A stretch of 64,000 nt of DNA from Gammaproteobacteria bacterium (GTDB lineage: Bacteria > Pseudomonadota > Gammaproteobacteria > Steroidobacterales > Steroidobacteraceae), in NCBI GenBank assembly GCA_025359565.1, contig JANYFY010000009.1, positions 434,001 to 498,000 on the forward strand, read 5' to 3'. The notes beneath the pieces are model-generated. The model searched no databases, was not told the DNA's origin, and saw only the letters and a program-made list of their open reading frames with translations. Numbering within the stretch: the stretch's first letter is position 1; every line of letters starts with the position of its first letter. This document shows, piece by piece, positions 37,203 through 46,411 of this stretch. Both the position numbers and the translations under genes were made by a program.

Positions 37203-37709
37203 ATGAACAAGAAACGAGTATGGGCGGCCATTGGGGTACTGGCGGCGGGTGGAGCGCTCAGTTTACTGGTAGGCGCAGCGCTAGCGCGCGATCCGTATAC
37301 GAGGGAGGAGCTAGCGGAGCAGGAGAAGGCGCTGTTAGCGTCCGTGGATCATGGGCGAGACCTGTGGCACGGCAGCAATCCGAGTATATCGACCAATGGG
37401 TTAGCCTGTGGGAATTGCCACCCGGATGCGGCAGCCTCCAATCCGCACACTTTTCCGAAGTATCAGGCGGATGTAGGTAAGGTGATTGCGTTGCGCGATA
37501 TGATCAATTGGTGCATAACGACGCCGCAGGCGGGTAAGCCGTTGGACGCGGATGGCGACGATATGATTGCCATGGAGGCGTATGCGTTTTATCTGTACCG
37601 AGGCAAGCAGATCATGCCGGGTCTTGCGACCGAGCAAACTTCACCGGTGGTGGTGAAGTCTGGGGTGGGCTATCCGAAGAAGGGTTCGGGAGTTGGCTAC
37701 GACAAGTAG
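37203..37709 (+). CDS. Periplasmic c-type cytochrome, SoxA/TsdA-like domain
   Basis: The start is ATG 37203 (168 residues), because AAGGGGG is 9 nt upstream; the ATG at 37194 directly abuts that site. Signal peptide 1-28. One heme site CGNCH at 69-73. From recall, the blocks NGLACGNCHPDA, DMINWC (Cys104) and GKPLDADGDDMIAMEAYAFYL parallel thiosulfate dehydrogenase TsdA / SoxA. In those proteins a Cys at this place is the distal heme ligand, so His73/Cys104 ligation is possible (inference). The tail has a repeated GVGY. It is matured by the Ccm system, which is encoded at 59-64 kb. Confidence 0.85.
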   Translation: MNKKRVWAAIGVLAAGGALSLLVGAALARDPYTREELAEQEKALLASVDHGRDLWHGSNPSISTNGLACGNCHPDAAASNPHTFPKYQADVGKVIALRDMINWCITTPQAGKPLDADGDDMIAMEAYAFYLYRGKQIMPGLATEQTSPVVVKSGVGYPKKGSGVGYDK

Positions 37710-37739
37710 AGCATGAAGCGATAGTCGAAGGTCGATGAT

Positions 37740-37784
37740 GCGGCGTGAGTCTTTCGTCAGGGAAGTCTCGCGCCGCTTGTTTTA
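37740..37784 (+). terminator. Intrinsic terminator or attenuator after the cytochrome gene
   Basis: A 10-bp stem GCGGCGTGAG / CTCGCGCCGC (one T-G pair) with a 17-nt loop, followed by TTGTTTTA. It could end or reduce transcription between the cytochrome gene and the DUF1566 gene. The imperfect T tract suggests partial read-through. Confidence 0.55.
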
Positions 37785-37827
37785 AGCGAGCCTGTTTTAA
37801 ACGAGTGAAGCCATAAGGGTGGAAGTA

Positions 37828-38364
37828 ATGACGAGAATCACGAAAATTGGCATATTCCTATTATGCGTGGGGAGTGTGAGCGCCTTTGCCGGGCAAAGCT
37901 GCGACGTTAAGGCTTATCCATTATCAACGCCGAGTGAGCGCTTTACCGACAACGGGGATGGGACGGTGACCGATGTAGCGTCCAAGATGACTTGGATGCG
38001 GTGTGCCTTAGGGCAACAATGGACAGGAACAAGCTGCACGGGAAAGGCCCAGACCTTAAGCTGGCAAGCGGCGCAAGAGGCGGCAAAAGAGTTAAATGCC
38101 AAGGGAGGGTATGCTAAGCACATGGATTGGCGAATGCCGCATATTCCTGAGCTTGCCATGATTGTTGAGCGCCAGTGTGCTAATCCTCGCATTAATTTAG
38201 GCATATTTCCGGGAACCCCCGCGACCTATTTTTGGACGGCGACGGCTCGACGCGGTCCTGGGTTAGGGGCTGAGGCGTATCGCCTGAGCTTCGGACCTGA
38301 AGGGGCGAGTCCGGATAAGAAAGTGGCTCTGCACCTGGCTCGCTTGGTGCGCGTCGGAGGTTAG
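37828..38364 (+). CDS. Exported DUF1566 (Lcl C-terminal-like) protein
   Basis: The start is ATG 37828 with AAGGGTGG upstream; 178 residues with a signal peptide ending near AFA-GQ (about 22). The repeat signature RFTDNGDGTVTDVASKMTWMR followed by WQAAQEAAKEL and DWRMPHIPEL is characteristic of DUF1566. This C-type-lectin-like domain is common in exported proteins, and its ligand is unknown. Cysteines in pairs (C25, C55, C66, C133 by approximate count) suggest disulfides. The next gene begins directly after its stop. Confidence 0.85.
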   Translation: MTRITKIGIFLLCVGSVSAFAGQSCDVKAYPLSTPSERFTDNGDGTVTDVASKMTWMRCALGQQWTGTSCTGKAQTLSWQAAQEAAKELNAKGGYAKHMDWRMPHIPELAMIVERQCANPRINLGIFPGTPATYFWTATARRGPGLGAEAYRLSFGPEGASPDKKVALHLARLVRVGG

Positions 38365-40029
38365 TTGCCAATATTTCAGTCTTTTGCCGGATGGCGTTGG
38401 CGTGATTTTGGAGTCGATGCGATCGCTGGGTTGACGCTTGCTGCGATTGCAATTCCGGAACAAATGGCAACCGCGCGCTTAGGAGGGTTTGCCCCACAAT
38501 TGGGTTTTCTCGCGATTATGGCGGGTTCTCTTGGGTTTGCAGCTTTTGGGTCCAACCGTTATATGTCGGTGGGAGCGGACACTACCATTACTCCCATTTT
38601 CGCCGGGAGCCTTGCGTTATTGGCGGTGGCCGGTGGGTCGCATTTCTTGACCAGCGCGGTATTGCTGGCGTTCACGGTAGGCATGTTGTTATTGTGTGGG
38701 GGATTTTTTCGACTGGGATTTATTGCCAATTTGTTATCGGCGCCGGTTACCACGGGGTTTCTTGCGGGTATCTCCGGACATATTTTAGTGTCGCAAGCAC
38801 CGGCGTTGCTCGGTGTACTGGCGCCGTCTGGAAGTATGATTCAGAAACTTGTCGCACTCGCCAGAGAGCTAGGGACACTTAACTATTGGGCGTTATCGAT
38901 TGGTTTTGGGGTGCTTGTTATTATTCTGGTATGTGAACGCATAAGCCCGCGCATTCCTGGAGCGCTCATAGGTCTGGCGGGGGCAACAATACTCGTAACA
39001 GCATCGGGCTTGGAGTCGCAGGGAGTGTCTACGTTGGGTGTGGTCGCCGGCGTGGTGCCTAGCTTGTCGATACCTAAAGCGTCTATTGTCGATCTAGTAC
39101 AAATTGCACCTCTCTCCGTGATCGTGGCACTGGTGATCATGGTGCAAACTGCGGCGACTAGTCGTAGTTTCCCCTCGGACGTTAATCGAACACCTGATGT
39201 CAATCGGGATTTCTTGGGCGTCGGAGCTGCGAATATTTTGTCGGGTTTGATGGGAGTGTTTCCCATTAATGCGAGTCCACCGCGTACTGCGGTGGTTGCC
39301 GAGACCGGAGGAGTATCGCAGTTAGGAGCGCTGGTGTGTGCGGTATTGGTGTTGCTACTCGCAAGCTTCGGCTCAGCACTTCTGACCCACGTACCGCATG
39401 CCGCATTGGCCGGTGTACTTTTATTTGTTGCTCAGCGCATATTCCGACTATCGGTAATGATCGATGTATTTAGGCGGAGTCTGGCGGAATTTGGTCTGAT
39501 CATTGCCACCACATTTGGAATCGTCATTCTCCCCATTCAGGAAGGTGTCGCGATGGGTATAATTTTATCCTTACTTCATGGTTTGTGGACGACTACGCGG
39601 GCACGCATGATTGTATTGCAACGAATGCCGGGATCTTCTATCTGGTGGCCGATGAACGTCTCACAGCCGGGCGAGACGGTCGCCGGGGTCGAAGTTATCG
39701 CGGTACAAGCCCCTCTGACTTTCTTAAATGTCTATGATTTCCAAGCAGCATTGCTGACCTTGCTCGCTCGCACAACCGCTACGCGCCTCGTGGTTATTGA
39801 ATCGAATGCCATCGTTGAAATCGACTACACCGCAGCGCAGGTTTTAAGCTCGGTTATTAGGCGCTTACGCGCTCAAGGCGTTGACGTGGCTTTTGCGCGG
39901 CTGGAATCTGTTCACGCTCAGCAAAGCTTTCAACGCCTAGGCTTGGCAGAGTTAGTAGGCGAGAACCACGTGTTTAGAAGTGTCGAAAGTGCAGTGCTGG
40001 CGCTTGCCTCTCAAGCCTTGCCGAGATAA
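38365..40029 (+). CDS. SulP-family inorganic anion transporter with STAS domain
   Basis: A 554-residue inner-membrane protein starting with TTG immediately after the DUF1566 stop; GGAGG lies 4 nt before the start, inside the previous gene. The N-terminal region DAIAGLTLAAIAIPEQMATARLGG is the SulP signature. About 10-12 membrane segments cover residues 20-420, with the conserved INASPPRTAVVAETGG block. A C-terminal STAS domain (about 435-545) includes VVIESNAIVEIDYTAAQ. Family members move sulfate, bicarbonate or related anions; the specificity is not readable. Its end overlaps the convergent DUF1993 gene by 19 bp. Confidence 0.93.
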   Translation: MPIFQSFAGWRWRDFGVDAIAGLTLAAIAIPEQMATARLGGFAPQLGFLAIMAGSLGFAAFGSNRYMSVGADTTITPIFAGSLALLAVAGGSHFLTSAVLLAFTVGMLLLCGGFFRLGFIANLLSAPVTTGFLAGISGHILVSQAPALLGVLAPSGSMIQKLVALARELGTLNYWALSIGFGVLVIILVCERISPRIPGALIGLAGATILVTASGLESQGVSTLGVVAGVVPSLSIPKASIVDLVQIAPLSVIVALVIMVQTAATSRSFPSDVNRTPDVNRDFLGVGAANILSGLMGVFPINASPPRTAVVAETGGVSQLGALVCAVLVLLLASFGSALLTHVPHAALAGVLLFVAQRIFRLSVMIDVFRRSLAEFGLIIATTFGIVILPIQEGVAMGIILSLLHGLWTTTRARMIVLQRMPGSSIWWPMNVSQPGETVAGVEVIAVQAPLTFLNVYDFQAALLTLLARTTATRLVVIESNAIVEIDYTAAQVLSSVIRRLRAQGVDVAFARLESVHAQQSFQRLGLAELVGENHVFRSVESAVLALASQALPR

Positions 40030-40517
40030 TCCACTTTGCCGATCTCAAGTCCCGAATGCCGAAGAATATTGTAGGCCGTGGTGACATGAAAATACAAATT
40101 GGGAAGCAAGTGCGTCGTCAAATAGGCTAGGCCCCCTAAGCTCTTAGTGGAACTCCGAGTCTGCCAGCTGATAGTCTTATCTTCACTCCCTTTGAATTGT
40201 AATTCTGTAAGACTGCCCAGATAAATAATTGCATTACGGGCATTGGCAATCAGATCGGCGAAGGTTGTGGTTTTGCCTTCGTAAACTGGCACCTCCACTC
40301 CTGCCAAGCGTGCCGCGCCGCCCCTCGCCGTGTCGCTAGCGATCATGACTTGCATGGCGAGCGAGAGCATATCGGGAAATAGGCGAGAATTAATTAGCAC
40401 CGAAGGTTCTATTTTGCGGCTTATTGCATGTGCTTCCGCTTTTTCTAAAATGGCAATTAAGCTGGTTAATGCCCGAACGGATGTGGGAACAGTAGCGTGG
40501 TACATATTAATTTGCAT
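40011..40517 (-). CDS. DUF1993-domain protein
   Basis: A 168-residue helical protein of the DUF1993 family, recognised by its start MYHATVPTSVRALTSLIAILEKAEAHA, LFPDMLSLAMQVMIASDTARG and THLLPNLYFHVTTAYNILRHSG. The family is thought to have a DinB-like four-helix fold; no activity is established. Its ATG overlaps the TAA of acnA (TAATG), so it is probably translated from the acnA transcript. Confidence 0.9.
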   Translation of the reverse strand: MQINMYHATVPTSVRALTSLIAILEKAEAHAISRKIEPSVLINSRLFPDMLSLAMQVMIASDTARGGAARLAGVEVPVYEGKTTTFADLIANARNAIIYLGSLTELQFKGSEDKTISWQTRSSTKSLGGLAYLTTHLLPNLYFHVTTAYNILRHSGLEIGKVDYLGKA

Positions 40518-43195
40518 TAGGCGGCTCTCTTGGGATTTGCAAGTTGACGTAAAACATACTGGAGAATGCCACCATGTTGGTAGTAATCCAATTCTTTCGG
40601 TGTATCGATACGGACCCGCGCTTCAAATTCAGTCTCTTTCCCGTCGTCGGCTTTCGCTTTCACTATAACCCACTTAGCTGCCCCTTGATCGAGTCCAATT
40701 ATTTCAAAACTTTCCCGACCGGTAAGTCCCAACTTGAGCGCGGTTTGGTTTTCTTTGTATTGTAAAGGTAGTACGCCCATACCGATTAGATTAGAGCGGT
40801 GTATTCGCTCGAAGCTTTCCGCTATGACCGCTTTGACACCCAAAAGCATTGTGCCCTTAGCGGCCCAGTCGCGAGAGCTTCCGGTGCCGTACTCTTTACC
40901 CGCTAGCACGACCAGCGGAATACCGGCCGCTTGGTACTTAGCTGAGGCATCAAAAATGGATAGCTCATCGCCGCTGGGAATATACAGGGTAACACCTCCT
41001 TCGGTACCGGGTAGTAGCAGATTACGCAAGCGAATGTTGGCAAACGTACCGCGTACCATCACTTCATGATTACCGCGGCGCGCACCATAAGAGTTAAAGT
41101 CGGCGGCTTGCACGCCTTGAGCCATTAGGTATTTCGCCGCGGGGCCCGTTTTTGCAATATCGCCGGCGGGCGAGATGTGATCAGTGGTTACGGAATCTCC
41201 CAAAACCACTAAGGCTCGCGCGCCTTTAATATCGTTAAGGACGGCAGGAGTCATGCTAATGCCATCAAAGTAGGGCGGGTTTTTGACGTAGGTCGATTGT
41301 TCATCCCAGGCGTAAATCTTCCCTAATGGAATTTTGATGCTATTCCAATGCTCATCGCCCTGAAACACATTTGCATAGCCTTTCGTAAACATATCGGAAT
41401 TAACCGACGCAGCGATCGCATCTGCTATGTCCGATGTCGACGGCCAAACGTCTTTCAGATAAACCGCATCACCGTCCTTACCGATACCCAGGGGTTCGGT
41501 CGTGATGTCAATGTTGAGGCTGCCCGCCAGCGCATAAGCGACGACTAACGGGGGCGAAGCCAAAAAATTCATTTTTAACGCGGGATGAACTCGTCCTTCG
41601 AAATTTCGATTACCGGACAGCACCGAAGAGGCGATGACATCGCCGAGCTTTACAGCCTCTGAAATTGCAGGTTTTAGCGGTCCCGAATTACCGATGCAGG
41701 TAGTACAGCCGTAGCCTACGGTATAAAACCCCAACGCTTCCAGTTCCTGCAGAAGTCCCGCCTTCTGCAAATAATCAGTCACTACCCGCGAACCCGGTGC
41801 AAGTGAGGTCTTGACCCACGGCATCGTTTTGAGGCCGCGCGCATTAGCATTGCGGGCGAGAAGCCCAGCGGCTACTAGTACCGCTGGATTGGAAGTATTT
41901 GTACAACTGGTAATCGCTGCGATCAGCACCGCGCCGTCTTGGACAGTAAAATTGTCATTGCCAATTTTCGCATTGGCAGTTCCAGTGGCAGTCGGATTTT
42001 TTTGTAAACGTTCTTCGACCATTTTTTTAAGGCTTGATTGATAACCGGCTTTGGCTAGGCGCAACGGTACACGGTCCTGGGGCCTTTTGGGTCCCGCAAG
42101 GGAGGGTTCGACCGTCGCAAGATCCAGTGTGACAACATCGGTGTAATCGGCAGGCGTAGCCCCGTCTACACGCCACAACCCTTGAGCCCTCGCATACGCT
42201 TCTACGAGCGCAATTTGTTGCGCGGGCCGACCCGTGAGCCGCATATAACGAATGGTTTCTTCATCGATGGGAAAAATGGCGCAAGTCGAACCAAATTCCG
42301 GCGACATGTTGGCAATAGTTGCACGATCAGCGAGTGGCAAACGCTTAAGACCATCACCGAAAAACTCTACAAATTTATCCACAACGCCTTTCTTGCGTAA
42401 AATTTCCGTGACGGTGAGTACTAAATCGGTAGCGGTAGTGCCGGCGGGTAGCGTTCCGGTCAGTTTGAATCCGATGACTTGGGGAATGAGCATAGTAACT
42501 GGTTGGCCTAACATCGCAGCCTCAGCTTCGATGCCCCCCACGCCCCAGCCCAAAACCCCTAGACCGTTTACCATGGTGGTATGAGAATCCGTGCCGACTA
42601 AAGTATCTGGGTAGGCTAAATGGTTGTCGGAAAAAACTACGCGGGCAAGACGTTCGATATTCACTTGGTGAACAATCCCTGTATTGGGCGGGACCACTTT
42701 GAAATTGCTGAAAGCGGTTTGACCCCAACGTAAAAACATATAACGTTCGGCATTGCGCCTAAATTCAATTTCATTGTTGTGGCGCAACGAGTCAGCGGTG
42801 CCGTATTCGTCTACTTGAACGGAATGATCAATCACTAACTCGGCCGGTGCCAGCGGATTAACCCGCACTGGATCGCCCCCCAGTCGGACAATCGCTTCGC
42901 GCATTGCCGCTAAATCTACAATACACGGTACGCCGGTGAAATCTTGCATAATTACGCGCGCCGGGGTGAACGCAATTTCGTGATGGGGCGCAGCCTTAGG
43001 CTCCCATTGCAGCAGCGCCTCGATATCCAATTTTGTGACGTTAACTCCGTCTTCAAATCGCAGCAGGTTTTCTAATAGTATTTTGAGCGAATAGGGTAGA
43101 CGGTCTACGTTGTGCGTTTTGAGCGCGGCAAGGTTGTGTATTTGATAAGCTTCAGTCCCTACAGTGAGCGTTGATCTCGCACTAAAACTGTCCAT
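40517..43195 (-). CDS. acnA: Aconitate hydratase A
   Basis: An 892-residue [4Fe-4S] enzyme interconverting citrate and isocitrate in the TCA cycle. The cluster cysteines lie in [11 protein letters not shown] and [32 protein letters not shown] and [17 protein letters not shown] are family hallmarks, the latter in the C-terminal swivel domain. Length and order match AcnA/IRP rather than AcnB. It is followed by the DUF1993 gene. The 40-nt gap to mnmA upstream suggests either a common transcript or a short promoter region. Confidence 0.97.
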   Translation of the reverse strand: MDSFSARSTLTVGTEAYQIHNLAALKTHNVDRLPYSLKILLENLLRFEDGVNVTKLDIEALLQWEPKAAPHHEIAFTPARVIMQDFTGVPCIVDLAAMREAIVRLGGDPVRVNPLAPAELVIDHSVQVDEYGTADSLRHNNEIEFRRNAERYMFLRWGQTAFSNFKVVPPNTGIVHQVNIERLARVVFSDNHLAYPDTLVGTDSHTTMVNGLGVLGWGVGGIEAEAAMLGQPVTMLIPQVIGFKLTGTLPAGTTATDLVLTVTEILRKKGVVDKFVEFFGDGLKRLPLADRATIANMSPEFGSTCAIFPIDEETIRYMRLTGRPAQQIALVEAYARAQGLWRVDGATPADYTDVVTLDLATVEPSLAGPKRPQDRVPLRLAKAGYQSSLKKMVEERLQKNPTATGTANAKIGNDNFTVQDGAVLIAAITSCTNTSNPAVLVAAGLLARNANARGLKTMPWVKTSLAPGSRVVTDYLQKAGLLQELEALGFYTVGYGCTTCIGNSGPLKPAISEAVKLGDVIASSVLSGNRNFEGRVHPALKMNFLASPPLVVAYALAGSLNIDITTEPLGIGKDGDAVYLKDVWPSTSDIADAIAASVNSDMFTKGYANVFQGDEHWNSIKIPLGKIYAWDEQSTYVKNPPYFDGISMTPAVLNDIKGARALVVLGDSVTTDHISPAGDIAKTGPAAKYLMAQGVQAADFNSYGARRGNHEVMVRGTFANIRLRNLLLPGTEGGVTLYIPSGDELSIFDASAKYQAAGIPLVVLAGKEYGTGSSRDWAAKGTMLLGVKAVIAESFERIHRSNLIGMGVLPLQYKENQTALKLGLTGRESFEIIGLDQGAAKWVIVKAKADDGKETEFEARVRIDTPKELDYYQHGGILQYVLRQLANPKRAA

Positions 43196-43235
43196 CGTGA
43201 CCCTCCAATAAAAATAAGACCTAAACTACAAAAGA

Positions 43236-44336
43236 TTATAGTCGATTAGCAATCACGCCGCCGCCAATGCAGCGTTCGCCGAGGTAAAATACCGCATATT
43301 GGCCGGGCGTGACCGCGCGCATAGATTCTTTCAAGGTGACTGTGAGAGTAGCCGTTGGAGCTAGTTGAAAGTGGCAGGCTTGATCGATTTGCCGATAACG
43401 CGTTTTGACCGTGTAGTTCAGACTTGCTCTCATATCGGGTTCGGCGCCTATCCAGGCGACCTGTTCAACGGTAAAACGCGTCGACAACAACAAGGCATGA
43501 TCTTGTTCTTGAACAACGACAAGTGCATTACGTGATACTTTTTTTTCTGCCACGTACCAAGGTTTAGCTGCGGCACCCACCGTGCCTCCGACCCGTAGTC
43601 CAGATCGTTGACCCACTGTGTACAAGTGCAATCCTCGATGCTCGCCAATGATTTTCCCCGTGTCTGTTTCGATAGGACCGGGATTGATGGGCAAGTAGCG
43701 ACTTAAGAATTCTTCGAAAGGGCGTTCCCCAATAAAGCAAATGCCGGTACTGTCCGGCTTATCGAAGACCGGCAAGCCCGCGGCATGGGCCAGGCTACGT
43801 ACCTCGCTCTTAAGTAATTCTCCTAGGGGAAATAGTGTTTGGCGTAGAGCTGCGGGCGCGACGCTGTGTAAAAAATAGCTCTGATCTTTGCTGGAGTCGA
43901 TTGCGCGCAAAAGCTGCGGTTCATGGGTGTGTTTTACCCTGGCGTAGTGTCCCGTCGCTATCCATGAACCCCCGAGGCGATGGATGTAGTCCAGGCAATA
44001 CCCAAATTTAATTTCTCTATTGCAAAGGACATCGGGATTGGGAGTGCGCCCCGCAGCATACTCCGACAAAAAATGCGCGAACACATGTTTGCGATACTCG
44101 GCTGCGAAACTAACTCGATGCAGCGGGATGCTTAATTTTTCGCAAACACGACGCGCATCTTGATAGTCATCGGCCGTCGTACAGTAACTGTCCTGATCGT
44201 CCCAATTGGACATGAATAGGCCCTGTACTTTAAGACCTGCTTGCTTGAGTAGTAGTGCGGCGACCGCAGAATCCACTCCGCCCGAGATGCCGACAATGAC
44301 GGTATCGGTGGGGTCGGGCGCGTGAGGGTAAAACAT
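43236..44336 (-). CDS. mnmA: tRNA-specific 2-thiouridylase
   Basis: The start is ATG 44336 (366 residues). MnmA adenylates and thiolates U34 of Lys, Glu and Gln tRNAs. The PP-loop is VGISGGVDSAVAALLL. The catalytic cysteine pair is Cys105 (PDVLCNREIKFG) and Cys200 (STGICFIGE), matching the spacing of E. coli Cys102/Cys199. The C-terminal tRNA-binding barrel includes QYAVFYLGERCIGGGVI. Upstream context is covered by the separate -10 entry. Confidence 0.96.
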   Translation of the reverse strand: MFYPHAPDPTDTVIVGISGGVDSAVAALLLKQAGLKVQGLFMSNWDDQDSYCTTADDYQDARRVCEKLSIPLHRVSFAAEYRKHVFAHFLSEYAAGRTPNPDVLCNREIKFGYCLDYIHRLGGSWIATGHYARVKHTHEPQLLRAIDSSKDQSYFLHSVAPAALRQTLFPLGELLKSEVRSLAHAAGLPVFDKPDSTGICFIGERPFEEFLSRYLPINPGPIETDTGKIIGEHRGLHLYTVGQRSGLRVGGTVGAAAKPWYVAEKKVSRNALVVVQEQDHALLLSTRFTVEQVAWIGAEPDMRASLNYTVKTRYRQIDQACHFQLAPTATLTVTLKESMRAVTPGQYAVFYLGERCIGGGVIANRL

Positions 44337-44341
44337 AGCCA

Positions 44342-44347
44342 ATTATA
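44342..44347 (-). promoter_or_regulatory. -10 box placed for a leaderless mnmA mRNA
   Basis: A perfect TATAAT lies only 5 nt ahead of the mnmA ATG on the minus strand, so transcription would begin at or next to the start codon. No good -35 is seen at 16-18 bp, and no ribosome site precedes the ATG. Confidence 0.35.
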
Positions 44348-44372
44348 GGCGCGTCGCGCCATGCCTTGGCTA

Positions 44373-44900
44373 TTACATGAGCATTTGGCGTACTTGCGAT
44401 TCCTGTATGCCCGTTTGCCACACTTCGTCGAAGAAATTAAGGTAGTGACGTGCCATGGCTGGATCATTCAAATCCGCAATCCCATTCCAGCTATTGATCT
44501 GCTGGCGGTACACCAAGGCTTTATCGTCAGCCACCAGGAAGGCACCCGCACTGGCCGAATAGTCTGGACTCATCGTTCGCAAATCAATGCAGCTGGTTAA
44601 CCGTCTTGCCAAAGCTAAAAAACGATTATTATCAACCAAGGCTCGCGACGGGTCGGCAATTAGAACCCGTACCTTTGCATAAGAGCGTGCCAGCACCAGG
44701 CGTTTAATTGCATCAAGAAAGGGCTCTTCCGCGTAAACGAGCGACTCTAGGTCATAGGTAAAAATTGATAATAGCCGCTGAGCTGATTTAGCCACTTTTA
44801 GACTGGCTTCGCGAACTTCGGGTAGGCTACTTAATATAGTGACCGTATTTTGACTGCTCTCCAAAGGCGAGAAAGTCGAAACAACCTGCGTTTGCACCAT
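44373..44900 (-). CDS. DUF7931-like protein, phospholipase-D-like fold
   Basis: A 175-residue soluble protein. The pattern LLSIFTYDLESLVYAEEPFLDAIKRL, VRVLIADPSRALVDN, LRTMSPDYSASAGAFLVADD resembles the DUF7931 domain, a PLD-fold relative, as I remember it. The catalytic HxK motif of true phospholipases D is not present, so a binding or non-catalytic role is likely. It lies between purB and mnmA on the same strand, preceded by an inverted-repeat region. Function unknown. Confidence 0.7.
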   Translation of the reverse strand: MVQTQVVSTFSPLESSQNTVTILSSLPEVREASLKVAKSAQRLLSIFTYDLESLVYAEEPFLDAIKRLVLARSYAKVRVLIADPSRALVDNNRFLALARRLTSCIDLRTMSPDYSASAGAFLVADDKALVYRQQINSWNGIADLNDPAMARHYLNFFDEVWQTGIQESQVRQMLM

Positions 44901-44951
44901 TTTGAATCGCCTCGGATACCTACTTAGAACTAGAGCTATAGTACCGTTTGT

Positions 44952-44980
44952 GTCACTTTGTGACGTGCTAACTGCGTCAC
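44952..44980. promoter_or_regulatory. Overlapping inverted repeats upstream of the DUF7931-like gene
   Basis: GTCAC-TTT-GTGAC (44952-44964) shares its right arm with GTGACG-N9-CGTCAC (44960-44980), so three GTGAC-type half-sites lie within 29 bp. They sit in the purB to DUF7931 gap, a place suited to an operator for the minus-strand gene. The binding protein is unknown. Confidence 0.3.
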
Positions 44981-44995
44981 GTTTATTGCTACCAA

Positions 44996-46375
44996 TTACC
45001 TTACCGATCCATTGCGGTATGCAAGTACTGGCGCTAGGCCAATATAGTCCCCAGGAGTCAACCGTAATAATCGCTGTTTTTCGGCCTCTGGCAATGCTAG
45101 AGACTCTATAAATTGATGCATAGCTGCGTGATCTATCGGTTTACCGCGCGTAAATGCCTTGAGCGCGTCGTAGCCATTTGGAATTCCGTGGACCCGCATG
45201 ACGGTCTGCACCGCCTCACCGAGTACCTCCCAGGCACGGTCGAGATCCTCACTGAGCTGTACGGCGTCCAGTTCAATTTTAGCGAGTCCGTTCTGTAACG
45301 ATTGATAGGCAAGCGCCGCGTGGCCGACCGCCACGCCTAAGTTACGCATGACGGTGGAGTCGGTAAGATCCCGTTGTAGTCTGGATATCGGCAGCTTGTC
45401 GGCGAAGTGACCGAGCAACGCATTAGCCAATCCTAAGTTACCCTCAGCATTCTCGAAATCGATGGGGTTAATCTTATGCGGCATCGTCGAGGAACCTACC
45501 TCATCAGCAATGAGACGTTGTTTGAAATAGCCGAGCGAAATATAGGTCCACATATCGCGGGTGAAATCGAGTAAAACAGTGTTAATCCTCATCAATGCAT
45601 GACAATACTGTGCAATCCAATCATGCGGTTCTATTTGAGTGGTGTGCGCATTAGCAACGAGTCCCAGCGATTCGATGAACACGGAACTTGTCTGCGGCCA
45701 ATCAACGTCCGGCAAGGCTACAATATGTGCATTAAAATTACCGACCGCGCCGTTCATTTTCCCGAGGATTAGTACAGCATTAAATGACAAACATTGAGTA
45801 TTTAAGCGAGCGGCAAAATTGGCAAGCTCTTTGCCAACGGTGGTAGGGGTTGCAGTCTGACCGTGAGTCCGCGCCAACATACCAACCCTAGCATGGCGTT
45901 GCGCAAGCTCATCCAAAAACGCAACGATTCGCTTAAAAAACGGCACTAAAATCTCACTGCGCGCATTTTTTAGCATCAGCGCATAAGCTAAATTGTTAAT
46001 ATCTTCCGAAGTACACCCAAAATGCACCCACTCAAGCGCTTCTACCGAGGCGCCGCGTTGTTGTAGTTCCCCTCGTATCCAATATTCGACTGCTTTGACG
46101 TCATGATTAGTTCGCGTTTCAATCGCTTTAATGGCTGCAACATCGGTATTCTTAGGGTTGGTGGACAGGCTCTCAAGCCAGCGCCGTGCGTCTAATGGTA
46201 GAGCGCTAGTTGCCTTTGCGGCAGGGCCCAGCTGTAAGGCCAGTAACCAAGCACACTCCACGCGGACGCGTTCGCGCATGAGTCCTCCCTCGCTAAAAAT
46301 AGCGCGAACCGCAGCAAGTTTTGCGGCATAGCGGCCGTCGAGAGGCGATAGGGCTTCAAGTGTCTGATTAAGCAT
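44996..46375 (-). CDS. purB: Adenylosuccinate lyase
   Basis: The start is ATG 46375 (459 residues), giving the canonical N-terminus LEALSPLDGRYAAK. It cleaves SAICAR and adenylosuccinate in purine synthesis. The fumarase-superfamily signature SSTMPHKINPIDFENAEGN carries the catalytic loop Ser; HFGCTSEDINN and MLARTHGQTATPTTVGKE are the other active-site blocks. It matches the PurB form of gammaproteobacteria. It is divergent from the Nudix-mazG-hrpA operon. Confidence 0.97.
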   Translation of the reverse strand: MLNQTLEALSPLDGRYAAKLAAVRAIFSEGGLMRERVRVECAWLLALQLGPAAKATSALPLDARRWLESLSTNPKNTDVAAIKAIETRTNHDVKAVEYWIRGELQQRGASVEALEWVHFGCTSEDINNLAYALMLKNARSEILVPFFKRIVAFLDELAQRHARVGMLARTHGQTATPTTVGKELANFAARLNTQCLSFNAVLILGKMNGAVGNFNAHIVALPDVDWPQTSSVFIESLGLVANAHTTQIEPHDWIAQYCHALMRINTVLLDFTRDMWTYISLGYFKQRLIADEVGSSTMPHKINPIDFENAEGNLGLANALLGHFADKLPISRLQRDLTDSTVMRNLGVAVGHAALAYQSLQNGLAKIELDAVQLSEDLDRAWEVLGEAVQTVMRVHGIPNGYDALKAFTRGKPIDHAAMHQFIESLALPEAEKQRLLRLTPGDYIGLAPVLAYRNGSVR

Positions 46376-46380
46376 CAGAG

Positions 46381-46386
46381 TATAAT
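46381..46386 (+). promoter_or_regulatory. -10 box for the Nudix-mazG-hrpA operon
   Basis: A perfect TATAAT sits 25 bp before the chosen Nudix start and 5 bp from the purB start, in the divergent gap. No matching -35 is visible, so assignment is tentative. The reverse strand reads TATTATAC and could also serve purB. Confidence 0.3.
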
Positions 46387-46411
46387 ATCGCAATTGACAG
46401 GTAGCATCATC

